A stretch of DNA of 9,422 bases, from positions 1-9,422 of the forward strand of contig CAYSKV010000019.1 of assembly GCA_964431805.1 (NCBI GenBank), written 5' to 3'. Made by a program: the position numbers and the translations under genes. How positions within the stretch are numbered: the stretch's first letter is position 1; the number at the start of each line of letters is the position of its first letter. Under the pieces are notes generated by a model. The model was not told the DNA's origin. It saw nothing but the letters and a program-made list of their open reading frames with translations, and did not search any database. Below are positions 1 to 5,657 of this stretch, piece after piece. The stretch comes from JACPHD01 sp964431805 (GTDB lineage: Bacteria > Patescibacteriota > Patescibacteriia > Patescibacteriales > GWC2-42-12).

Positions 1-801
1 AAAAAAGTTTTTACTCGAGGCATTATTGAAGAATTAATTTGGTTTTTATCCGGCAGTTCAAATATTAAATATTTAGCCGATCACGATGTGCATATTTGGG
101 ATGAATGGGCCTGGAAAAGATACCATAAATATTGCTTAGCTAATGCGCCGGCCGAAGATTTAGCGCAAGCTGATTTCATAAAAAAAATAAAAGAATCGCC
201 GGCTGATGATGAATTTGTTAAAACTTGGGGCGATTTAATTACTATTTACGGACGCATGTGGCGCCGCTGGCCAGCCTCAGACGGCCGCGAGATTGATCAA
301 TTAGGTTGGTGCATCCAAGGCCTAAAAGATAAACCATTCAGAAAATCATATGTTGTTTCGGCCTGGAATCCTGATTTTATTTACGCTATGGCCTCTAAGG
401 GCAACGCTAACGAAGTGCCGCCATTTTGCCATACTACTTTTCAATTTCAAGCTACCGGCGATGGCGTTCTGAATTTAGGTTTATACCAAAGAAGCGCGGA
501 TTCATTTTTGGGCGTACCATTTAACATAACCAGTTATGCCCTGCTCCTATTAATGGTGGCACAAGTTACTGGCCTAAAGCCTGGCGAATTTGTCCATACT
601 TTTGGCGATGTGCATCTTTATTCAAATCATTTTGAACAAGCTAAATTACAACTATCGCGAGAACCAAAGCCTTTTCCAACTATAAAATTAAATCCTGATA
701 TAAAAAATATAGACGATTTTAAATATGAAGACATAACTATAGAAGGTTATGATCCGCATCCGGCCATTAAAGCCGAAATTGCTAATATCGGAGGGTTTTA
801 A
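1..801 (+). CDS. thyA: Thymidylate synthase, ThyA type (5' end outside window)
   Basis: Methylates dUMP to dTMP using 5,10-methylenetetrahydrofolate and releases dihydrofolate. The frame is open from base 1, so the N-terminus is cut off; 266 residues are visible. It opens with the conserved ELIWFLSGSSNIKYL stretch and VHIWDEWA. The substrate Arg region reads YGRMWRRWP. The catalytic Cys lies in PPFCHTTFQF, codon 427-429. The dUMP-binding segment YQRSADSFLGVPFNITSYALL and the HLYSNH motif are intact. The C-terminus GYDPHPAIKAEIANIGGF runs about four residues beyond the E. coli type end. Those last codons carry the ribosome site of the next gene, so thyA and folA are probably translationally coupled. 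The gene heads a nucleotide-synthesis operon. Family assignment is secure; only the start is missing. Confidence 0.97.
   Translation, partial: KKVFTRGIIEELIWFLSGSSNIKYLADHDVHIWDEWAWKRYHKYCLANAPAEDLAQADFIKKIKESPADDEFVKTWGDLITIYGRMWRRWPASDGREIDQLGWCIQGLKDKPFRKSYVVSAWNPDFIYAMASKGNANEVPPFCHTTFQFQATGDGVLNLGLYQRSADSFLGVPFNITSYALLLLMVAQVTGLKPGEFVHTFGDVHLYSNHFEQAKLQLSREPKPFPTIKLNPDIKNIDDFKYEDITIEGYDPHPAIKAEIANIGGF
790..795 (+). promoter_or_regulatory. Ribosome binding site of folA inside thyA
   Basis: GGAGGG lies 7 bases before the ATG at 803 and is made by the last two Gly codons of thyA. It fixes the folA start at 803 rather than at an upstream in-frame codon, and it couples the two genes. Confidence 0.85.
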
Positions 802-802
802 T

Positions 803-1282
803 ATGATTTCTATTATTTGCATCATCGCTAAAAATCGCGCCATTGGTTTTAAAAATCAACTGCTTTATGATATTCCAGAAGATATGAAGCATTTTAAAGA
901 AACAACAACCGGACATGTTGTAATTATGGGAGAAAAAACTTTTCGCTCCATGAATAATAGACCGCTACCTAATCGCGTTAATATTATTTTAACCTTAGAC
1001 AAAGACTTTAAAGCCAAAAATTGCCTAGTTGCCCACTCCATTGAAGAATCAATTGAACTAGCTAAAGCGCAAAATAAAGGCGAAATATTTTTTATCGGCG
1101 GCGGCATGATTTATAAGCAAGCCTTGCCTTACGTGGATAAATTATATTTAACTATCGTTGAAGATGAGCCAACTCAAGCCGATACTTTTTTCCCTGAATA
1201 TCCAGAATTTAAAAACATTATAAAACAAGAAGATAAAGAATCGAGCGGCTATAAATATAGTTTTGTAGAAATAACCAAATAA
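803..1282 (+). CDS. folA: Dihydrofolate reductase
   Basis: Reduces dihydrofolate to tetrahydrofolate with NADPH, recycling the product of the upstream thymidylate synthase. At 159 residues it matches the usual bacterial length. It begins MISIICIIAKNRAIG, the first beta strand and Met20-loop region. The catalytic acid is D27 in IPEDMKHFK. The NADPH-binding segments are GHVVIMGEKTF (about residues 35-45) and FFIGGGMIYKQALP (about 95-108). LYLTIVEDEPTQADTFFP is the usual C-terminal strand. Position 22 is Tyr where E. coli has Trp; this Trp is commonly conserved, so the Met20 loop may behave somewhat differently. The ATG at 803 follows the thyA stop by one base and has a good ribosome site. An in-frame codon further upstream would overlap thyA and add residues foreign to the family. 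Confidence 0.96.
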   Translation: MISIICIIAKNRAIGFKNQLLYDIPEDMKHFKETTTGHVVIMGEKTFRSMNNRPLPNRVNIILTLDKDFKAKNCLVAHSIEESIELAKAQNKGEIFFIGGGMIYKQALPYVDKLYLTIVEDEPTQADTFFPEYPEFKNIIKQEDKESSGYKYSFVEITK

Positions 1283-1288
1283 ATATTT

Positions 1289-1369
1289 ACCCCGTTAGAA
1301 ATTCCCAATTTAACGGGCGCGAATGACTAACAATATGGAAACGCAAAAAAATAATATTTCTAACGGGGT
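1289..1369 (+). other. Three-arm inverted repeat around the start of the P-loop kinase gene
   Basis: Arm A (1289-1302, ACCCCGTTAGAAAT) is perfectly complementary over 14 bases to arm C (1356-1369, ATTTCTAACGGGGT). The inner part of A can instead pair with arm B (1309-1317, TTTAACGGG) to form a 7-bp stem plus one G-U and one A-U pair with a 9-base loop. The two pairings exclude each other. The candidate start codons at 1323 and 1335 lie between B and C. There is no U-run after either stem, so a simple terminator is unlikely. A translational control element is possible. Confidence 0.5.
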
Positions 1370-1931
1370 GAAAAATAAAAAAGTTATTGCTATTATCGGA
1401 ATGGCCGGATCGGGTAAATCAGCCGCGGTTAATTATTTGCAACAAAAACATGCTTGGCCTAAAATTTATTTAGGCCAAGCTACTTTTGATAGATTAAAAA
1501 AAGAAGGCTTAACTTTAAATTATACTAATGAAAGAATTATTAGGGAAAAAATAAGACGAGAACTAGGCATGGACGCTTACGCTAAATTAGCTTTACCTGG
1601 GGTTGCTAAATTACTAAAAACTGCTAAAATTATCTTAATTGAAAGCCTTTACAGCTGGGGCGAATATAAAATATTTAAGAAAAAATACGGGGAAAACTTT
1701 CTCGCTATAGCCATAACCGCTCCGTTAAAAATAAGATTAAAAAGACTAAAGGCTAGATCAATTCGCCCCATAAAAACCGCGGCCGAATTAACTAAACGAG
1801 ATTTTACAGAAATTGAAGGAACGGATAAAGGCGGACCGATCGCCTTAGCTGATTACACTATAATTAATAATGGCTCAAAAGAAAAATTACAAAAAAATAT
1901 TGATTTAATTATTAAAAAAATTAATAAATAA
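1323..1931 (+). CDS. P-loop kinase, UPF0200 / dephospho-CoA kinase-like
   Basis: A 202-residue NMP-kinase-fold protein of uncertain substrate. The Walker A loop is GMAGSGKS (residues 26-33), a Walker B-like strand is IILIESL (about 103-109), and a Lys/Arg-rich lid spans about 137-149. The C-terminal IALADYTIINNGS matches, from memory, the ALADYxIxNxGS ending of archaeal UPF0200 proteins and also recalls CoaE. The ERIIREKIRRELGMDAYAK segment fits the same group. The start is unsure: ATGs at 1323 and 1335 and a GTG at 1368 are in frame, none has a clear ribosome site, and the conserved domain begins near residue 20. The gene lies 40 bases after folA, between dTMP-making genes and tmk, so a nucleotide or nucleoside substrate is plausible but unproven. 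Its first 160 bases contain strong inverted repeats. Confidence 0.8.
   Translation: MTNNMETQKNNISNGVKNKKVIAIIGMAGSGKSAAVNYLQQKHAWPKIYLGQATFDRLKKEGLTLNYTNERIIREKIRRELGMDAYAKLALPGVAKLLKTAKIILIESLYSWGEYKIFKKKYGENFLAIAITAPLKIRLKRLKARSIRPIKTAAELTKRDFTEIEGTDKGGPIALADYTIINNGSKEKLQKNIDLIIKKINK
1452..1480 (+). repeat. Perfect 12-bp inverted repeat inside the P-loop kinase gene
   Basis: GCTTGGCCTAAA (1452-1463) and TTTAGGCCAAGC (1469-1480) are exact reverse complements separated by a 5-base loop. They encode roughly residues 44-53. The RNA stem would be stable for such AT-rich sequence. It is followed by a short T-rich stretch too weak to call a terminator. Confidence 0.7.
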
Positions 1932-1963
1932 TTTTAATAACATAAATTTCGCTAGTTAAGGAG

Positions 1964-1990
1964 GAGTGCCCGAGGAGCACTCTTTTATTA
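1964..1990 (+). terminator. Hairpin with U-rich tail before tmk
   Basis: GAGTGC (1964-1969) pairs with GCACTC (1977-1982) around a 7-base loop and runs into TCTTTTATTA. It looks like a short intrinsic terminator or attenuator between the kinase gene and tmk. An AAGGAGG sequence (1958-1964) directly abuts the stem but is more than 30 bases from the tmk ATG. It could be a ribosome site brought closer by the folded hairpin. Confidence 0.5.
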
Positions 1991-1999
1991 TCTATTAAT

Positions 2000-3055
2000 A
2001 TGACGACAACCCAAGGAAAATTTATAGTCATTGACGGCATAGATGGTTCTGGTAAGACAACCCAAACTAAACTTTTAGCTGAAAGGCTGATGCAATTTGG
2101 CTTTGATGTTAAAATAGCCGACTTCCCTCAATACAATACTAAATCGGCCGGCCTGGTTGAAGAATATTTAAGCGGTAAATACGGTTCGCTAGAAAAAGTC
2201 GGCCCTTACCGCGCTTCTATTTTTTATGCCTGCGATCGCTATGACGCTAGTTTTAAAATAAAACAATGGCTAGCTGAAGGTAAAATAGTTATTTCTAATC
2301 GATATGTTACGGCTAATATGGGCCATCAGGGCAGTAAAATAAAAAATCCGCTAGAAAGAAAACATTTTTTTGATTGGTTATTTCAACTTGAATATGAAAT
2401 TTTTAATATCCCAAAACCCGATTTAAATATTATTCTTCATTTAGATCCAGAAGTTGCTAAAACTTTAGCCGAACAAAGGCAAAGACAAGACTGGCTAGAA
2501 AAAACTAATGACATTCATCAGGATGATTTATCTCATCTTAAAAAAGCGGAGCAAACTTATTTGCAAATTGCCAAAATTTATCAAAATTGCGTTGTCATTG
2601 AATGCGCCGATCAAAAAGGTATTTTACCGCCGACCGAAATAAATAATTTAATTTGGCAGCAAGTTATAAATAAACTTAAAATTTTTTCTCACGCTTTAAT
2701 TGAAAATAAAGCAAAAAGAAAAATGATAATTGAACGCTTATTAACAACCGCTTTTATGCCGACCCGAGCCGATCATGAGCAACCGCTATTTAATCTATAT
2801 TCGGCCATCGGTATCGCAATAGCTCCAGGCAAAAGCGCGAGCGTAAGAATCGGTTTAAAAATTTATCTGCCTAAAAATTATAGCGGTTTAATTTTAGATT
2901 ATCCGCCTAATCTGCAAAATAATTTAATTACTTCAAACAATAGAATTAGCTATGAAACCACCTCGGAAATTATTATCCATCTAACTAACCATAGCAACCA
3001 GCCAATAGCTATTCCGGCCGGACAAAAAATTGCGCAAATGTTGATAATTGGTTAA
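2000..3055 (+). CDS. tmk: Thymidylate kinase fused to a degenerate dUTPase-like domain
   Basis: Residues 1-220 are a dTMP kinase that phosphorylates dTMP to dTDP. They contain the P-loop GIDGSGKTT (13-21), DFPQYNTKSAGLVEEYLSGKYG (41-62), the YRASIFYACDRY substrate segment (70-81), NRYVTANMGHQGSK (100-113) and the lid EQRQRQDW (158-165). The usual DRY motif is NRY here. Residues from about 250 to 351 align with trimeric dUTPase: MPTRADHEQPLFNLYSA, IAPGKSASVRIGLKIYLP, and IPAGQKIAQMLI near the end. The active-site motifs have decayed: motif 1 AGxDL reads PLFNL, the PRSG motif reads PPN, the GxIDxDY motif reads NRISYET, and the C-terminal glycine-rich motif 5 is absent. This half therefore probably does not hydrolyse dUTP and may serve in oligomerisation or nucleotide sensing. 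The protein is about 140 residues longer than an ordinary Tmk. The ATG at 2000 lacks a close ribosome site. Confidence 0.9.
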   Translation: MTTTQGKFIVIDGIDGSGKTTQTKLLAERLMQFGFDVKIADFPQYNTKSAGLVEEYLSGKYGSLEKVGPYRASIFYACDRYDASFKIKQWLAEGKIVISNRYVTANMGHQGSKIKNPLERKHFFDWLFQLEYEIFNIPKPDLNIILHLDPEVAKTLAEQRQRQDWLEKTNDIHQDDLSHLKKAEQTYLQIAKIYQNCVVIECADQKGILPPTEINNLIWQQVINKLKIFSHALIENKAKRKMIIERLLTTAFMPTRADHEQPLFNLYSAIGIAIAPGKSASVRIGLKIYLPKNYSGLILDYPPNLQNNLITSNNRISYETTSEIIIHLTNHSNQPIAIPAGQKIAQMLIIG

Positions 3056-3064
3056 AATGACAAT

Positions 3065-4570
3065 ATGCAATACGACATAATTATCGGCCTGGAAATCCAT
3101 GCTGAACTAAAAACTAAATCAAAAATGTTCTGCGAATGTAATAATTACGCGCAGGGCAAAAAACCCAATGCTACGGTTTGCCCGATTTGCATGGCGCATC
3201 CCGGGACTCTGCCAATACCTAATAAGCAGGCAATTGAATGGACGATTTTAATCGGCCTAGCTTTAAATTGCAAAATTAACAAACTATCTAAATTTGATAG
3301 AAAAAATTATTTTTATCCTGATTTACCTAAAGGTTATCAAATTTCCCAATACGATTTGCCGATCGCTTACGATGGTTTTTTAGAAATTGAAGATAAGCCG
3401 GTTTTAGTAACAAGAATTCATTTAGAAGAAGACACGGGAAAATTAATTCACCCAGCCGGAAAAAAATATTCTCTAGTAGATTATAATCGCGCCGGTACGC
3501 CTTTAATTGAATTAGTAACCGAACCGGTTATTCGCGACGCTGCCACGGCTAAAAAATTCGCGATAAAGTATCAGCAGATTTTAAGATTTTTAAATATTTC
3601 TAACGCGGATATGGAAAAAGGAGAAATGAGATGCGAAGCTAATATCAGCGTGCAGGAAAAAGGAAAATGGAAATATGAAAATGGACAAATTTTACCAATC
3701 GGAAATTATAAATTAAATCCAAAAGTAGAATTAAAAAATATAAATTCTTTTAGATACATGGAAAAGGCTGTTGATTATGAAATTAAACGGCAAATTAAAG
3801 CTTTAGAAACGCAAGAAAAATTAGTTCAAGAAACTCGCGGCTGGAATAATGATAAAGGCATAACTTTTAGCCAACGCGTGAAAGAAACTTCGGCCGATTA
3901 TCGTTATTTTCCAGAACCTGATATTCCGCCACTTAAAATTAACCAAAAATGGGTCGATGAAATTAAAGCTAGTATGGCCGAATTGCCAGCGCAAAAAATA
4001 AAACGCTTCCGCGATGAATATTGTTTTTCTGATAATGAAGCAGAAATTCTAGCCGGCGATAAAGCTTTGGCCGGTTATACTGAAGAAGTAATTTCTGAAT
4101 TACGAGCTTGGGTTGATTCAACTGGCGATGATTGGGAAAGACAAAAACATAAATTAGCTAAAGCCTCGGCTAACTGGTTAATAAATGAATTATTTAAACA
4201 TTTAAAAACTAATGGCCAAAACATAGACCAATTAAAAATCACTCCAGAAAATTTCGCCGAATTAATTTGTTTAATCTATCAAGATAAAATAAATTCTTCA
4301 GCCGCCCAAACCATCCTTGAACATATGTATAAAAAAGGCGGCGACCCGACCGATATTATGGCTGATTTGAAATTAGAACAGCTTGATGATAAAGAAGCTT
4401 TAGAAAAAATTATTGCCGAAATAAGTTTAAAAAACCAAAAACAGATTGAAGAATATAAGGCCGGGAAAGCTAACGTCTTGCAATTTTTAGTTGGGCAAGT
4501 TATGGCCGCTACTAAAGGCAAAGCTAACCCAAAAATAGTAATAGAATTATTTAAAAAATCGCTAAAATAA
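3065..4570 (+). CDS. gatB: Asp-tRNA(Asn)/Glu-tRNA(Gln) amidotransferase subunit B
   Basis: GatB binds the misacylated tRNA and, with GatA and GatC, converts Glu-tRNA(Gln) or Asp-tRNA(Asn) to the amidated form in the cytoplasm. The 501-residue length is normal. The N-terminus IIIGLEIHAELKTKSKMFC is typical. A zinc site is formed by C23xC25 and C39xxC42. The family signature DRKNYFYPDLPKGYQ spans residues 78-92, followed by HLEEDTGKL (119-127), DYNRAGTPLIELVTEP (139-154) and DYRYFPEPD in the kinase-like core. The C-terminal tail domain ends in GQVMAATKGKANPKIV. A short stretch before VELKNINSFR (residues about 197-221) looks longer than in common GatB proteins. The ATG lies 9 bases after the tmk stop with no clear ribosome site, so translational coupling is likely. 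gatA and gatC are not in the window. Confidence 0.98.
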   Translation: MQYDIIIGLEIHAELKTKSKMFCECNNYAQGKKPNATVCPICMAHPGTLPIPNKQAIEWTILIGLALNCKINKLSKFDRKNYFYPDLPKGYQISQYDLPIAYDGFLEIEDKPVLVTRIHLEEDTGKLIHPAGKKYSLVDYNRAGTPLIELVTEPVIRDAATAKKFAIKYQQILRFLNISNADMEKGEMRCEANISVQEKGKWKYENGQILPIGNYKLNPKVELKNINSFRYMEKAVDYEIKRQIKALETQEKLVQETRGWNNDKGITFSQRVKETSADYRYFPEPDIPPLKINQKWVDEIKASMAELPAQKIKRFRDEYCFSDNEAEILAGDKALAGYTEEVISELRAWVDSTGDDWERQKHKLAKASANWLINELFKHLKTNGQNIDQLKITPENFAELICLIYQDKINSSAAQTILEHMYKKGGDPTDIMADLKLEQLDDKEALEKIIAEISLKNQKQIEEYKAGKANVLQFLVGQVMAATKGKANPKIVIELFKKSLK

Positions 4571-4591
4571 GATAAAAAATAGATAAACCTA

Positions 4592-4620
4592 TTGACAATA
4601 TATTATTTATATGATATAAT
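4592..4620 (+). promoter_or_regulatory. Near-consensus sigma70 promoter
   Basis: TTGACA (4592-4597), a 17-base spacer and TATAAT (4615-4620) match the consensus exactly, and TG at 4612-4613 adds an extended -10. The expected transcription start is near 4627, giving a leader of about 23 bases to the ATG at 4650 without a visible ribosome site. Confidence 0.85.
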
Positions 4621-4649
4621 ATAATAATTAATAAAATAACTTTATATTT

Positions 4650-4934
4650 ATGACGGAAATAAAAAAAGAGCAATATCTTGGCGCTCACGAAAATCTTCTT
4701 AATTATTTAGCTGGAGAAGCTAAGAAAGCAGTTGGCGGTAAAGATATACCTGAGGGACAAGTTGAAAATTATTTTAAAACAATTGATAACATGTTATTGG
4801 ATAAAGAACAAAAAGAAGAACTAATCGAATTTATCAAAAATATAGAAAGTGGCAAGCTTGATGAGCCAGAAAGAAATAAGCAAATAGTTGAAGAAATCAT
4901 AAGGCAGGCCAACTACGAAAATAATTTGAATTAA
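4650..4934 (+). CDS. Small acidic helical protein of unknown function
   Basis: A 94-residue protein that I do not recognise. It is rich in Glu and Lys with a net negative charge (about 20 acidic against 13 basic residues). It has no Cys or Trp, no signal peptide and no membrane segment, so a cytosolic, mostly helical fold is likely. A repeated design is visible: helix-like stretches around residues 10-28, 36-51, 52-67 and 73-90, broken by GGKDIPEG and SGKLDEPE. It has its own near-consensus promoter and a terminator 17 bases after its stop, so it is probably a strongly transcribed single-gene unit. The ATG at 4650 is the first after the promoter and lacks a Shine-Dalgarno sequence. Confidence 0.75.
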   Translation: MTEIKKEQYLGAHENLLNYLAGEAKKAVGGKDIPEGQVENYFKTIDNMLLDKEQKEELIEFIKNIESGKLDEPERNKQIVEEIIRQANYENNLN

Positions 4935-4950
4935 CAGTAATAATAAAAAA

Positions 4951-4978
4951 AGGGGCTTTATTTATAAAGCTCCTTTTA
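4951..4978. terminator. Bidirectional intrinsic terminator between two convergent small genes
   Basis: A 9-bp stem (4952-4960 with 4965-4973, one G-U pair) closes a TTTA loop. It is flanked by seven A on the left and TTTTAT on the right, so it can work for transcripts from both sides. Its right edge overlaps the stop codon (4976-4978) of the minus-strand gene. Confidence 0.85.
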
Positions 4979-5314
4979 TGTTGGCCGCTGAAAACGGACG
5001 GCTTCGTTTACTTTTAAGGCAATGGCCGCAACTATTTTTATTACCTCCTTATTTTGTTGCAGCGCCTCAGCGAAGGCCGCACGGGAAATCAGCTTAATAA
5101 ATGCCTCCTTCCTCGCGCCCATCCAATTGTAATCGATCTTAATTTTTCTGTACTCTCCTGCCCATATAAAACCGTATATACAATCACAATCCACTGGAGA
5201 AATGTCGGAAAAATTATTTGCTTCAAAAAAATTAATTAACAGTGTTTTAATTTGGCTATTAATTAAGCCATCCTCTTCAATCTTATCTAATAAATCTAAA
5301 ATATTCTCCAGCAA
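4976..5314 (-). CDS. Small protein of unknown function, TTG start
   Basis: A 112-residue protein that I do not recognise. The N-terminal third is acidic and helical (LENILDLLDKIEEDGLI). A middle section carries VDCDCIYGFIWAGEYRKIKIDYNWMGARK (about 41-69), with a CDC pair and three aromatic/Trp positions. The C-terminal third is a helix-rich, Ala-rich segment ending VNEAVRFQRPT. There is no signal peptide or convincing membrane helix. The start is TTG at 5314, chosen because a full Shine-Dalgarno GGGAGGTGAT (5319-5328) stands 4 bases before it and a good promoter lies upstream. This strong initiation region supports a real gene. It converges on the 94-residue gene and shares its terminator. 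Confidence 0.7.
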   Translation of the reverse strand: MLENILDLLDKIEEDGLINSQIKTLLINFFEANNFSDISPVDCDCIYGFIWAGEYRKIKIDYNWMGARKEAFIKLISRAAFAEALQQNKEVIKIVAAIALKVNEAVRFQRPT

Positions 5315-5318
5315 TTAT

Positions 5319-5328
5319 ATCACCTCCC
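5319..5328 (-). promoter_or_regulatory. Strong ribosome binding site setting the TTG start
   Basis: Read on the minus strand, GGGAGGTGAT is almost fully complementary to the usual 3' end of 16S rRNA. It is followed by ATAA and TTG. It is the strongest ribosome site in the window. Confidence 0.85.
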
Positions 5329-5345
5329 TAGTTTTTTATATTTTA

Positions 5346-5370
5346 AAGAGCAAAAATAATTTTTGCACTT
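5346..5370. promoter_or_regulatory. Palindrome at the predicted transcription start of the minus-strand gene
   Basis: GCAAAAAT-A-ATTTTTGC (5350-5366) is a perfect palindrome with 8-base half sites. Pairing resumes after one mismatch to span 5346-5370. It begins at the expected +1 of the minus-strand promoter, so it may be an operator for a dimeric regulator or a 5' mRNA stem-loop. Confidence 0.5.
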
Positions 5371-5376
5371 CAAAAG

Positions 5377-5405
5377 ATTCTAGCATAATGAATAATAAAA
5401 GTCAA
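5377..5405 (-). promoter_or_regulatory. Sigma70 promoter of the 112-residue gene
   Basis: On the minus strand TTGACT (5405-5400), a 17-base spacer and TAGAAT (5382-5377), with TGC just before the -10. The start should fall near 5370, giving a leader of about 55 bases. Confidence 0.7.
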
Positions 5406-5453
5406 TATAAAGAACATTTAAAGAAAACACATTAACCTTGTCTGGGCTGTGCA

Positions 5454-5496
5454 TAAATAAAATACCAGTACACGAACTATTCTGTTATTTTATTTA
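5454..5496. repeat. AT-rich inverted repeat between divergent promoters
   Basis: TAAATAAAATA (5454-5464) and TATTTTATTTA (5486-5496) are exact reverse complements over 11 bases with a 21-base spacer. The repeat lies in the roughly 100 bases between the minus-strand and plus-strand promoters. It could be a regulator site or a chance product of AT-rich DNA. Apart from this repeat I see nothing in 5406-5508. Confidence 0.4.
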
Positions 5497-5508
5497 AAAT
5501 TAGCTAAT

Positions 5509-5536
5509 TTGACAGATCTTCTAAGAATGGTATCAT
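5509..5536 (+). promoter_or_regulatory. Sigma70 promoter upstream of the small ORF and Cys-rich gene
   Basis: TTGACA (5509-5514), a 16-base spacer and TATCAT (5531-5536), with TGG before the -10. The start would fall around 5543, essentially at an ATG (5544). It is the only good plus-strand promoter before the Cys-rich gene. Confidence 0.6.
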
Positions 5537-5543
5537 AAGAATA

Positions 5544-5621
5544 ATGTATAAAATTAAATTAACCAAAATCAAATCATATACCTGCTTGGACTTAATGTTT
5601 GAGAGGAAAACTATTTTCTAA
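5544..5621 (+). CDS. Possible 25-codon leaderless small ORF or leader peptide
   Basis: An ATG at the predicted transcription start opens a 25-codon frame (MYKIKLTKIKSYTCLDLMFE and five more residues). It stops with TAA exactly where the stem of the following terminator begins. The peptide is basic (five Lys, one Arg) with one Cys. The placement resembles a leader peptide in front of an attenuator, or a very small protein gene ending at its own terminator. There is no run of a single amino acid's codons, so a classical amino-acid attenuator is not supported. The coding claim rests on position only. Confidence 0.25.
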   Translation: MYKIKLTKIKSYTCLDLMFERKTIF

Positions 5622-5657
5622 AAAAATTCCCCGTTCTAAGGAACGGGGAATTTTTTT
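5621..5657. terminator. Strong hairpin terminator
   Basis: A perfect 16-bp stem (5621-5636 with 5641-5656) with a TAAG loop, a CCCCGTTC/GAACGGGG core, A-run on the left and T-run on the right. It can act on either strand. For plus-strand transcripts from the promoter at 5509 it would end a transcript of about 115 bases, or attenuate the Cys-rich gene downstream. Confidence 0.85.

Noticed and set aside
749..802. Upstream in-frame start for dihydrofolate reductase
   Set aside because: It overlaps thyA, adds residues absent from the family, and the ATG at 803 has a well-spaced ribosome site.
865..1107. Minus-strand open frame inside folA
   Set aside because: Shadow of a conserved gene without any initiation signal; the same applies to the minus-strand frame at 4279-4521 in gatB.
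3012..3024. TCCGGCCGGA palindrome near the end of tmk
   Set aside because: Short, coding and easily produced by Pro-Ala-Gly codons; no loop or U-run.
4650..5314. Toxin-antitoxin pair formed by the two small unknown genes
   Set aside because: They are convergent with separate promoters, not co-transcribed, and neither shows a toxin or DNA-binding motif.
5054..5435. Plus-strand open frames across the 112-residue minus-strand gene
   Set aside because: They have no ribosome site or recognisable protein features, while the opposite strand has a promoter, strong ribosome site and terminator.
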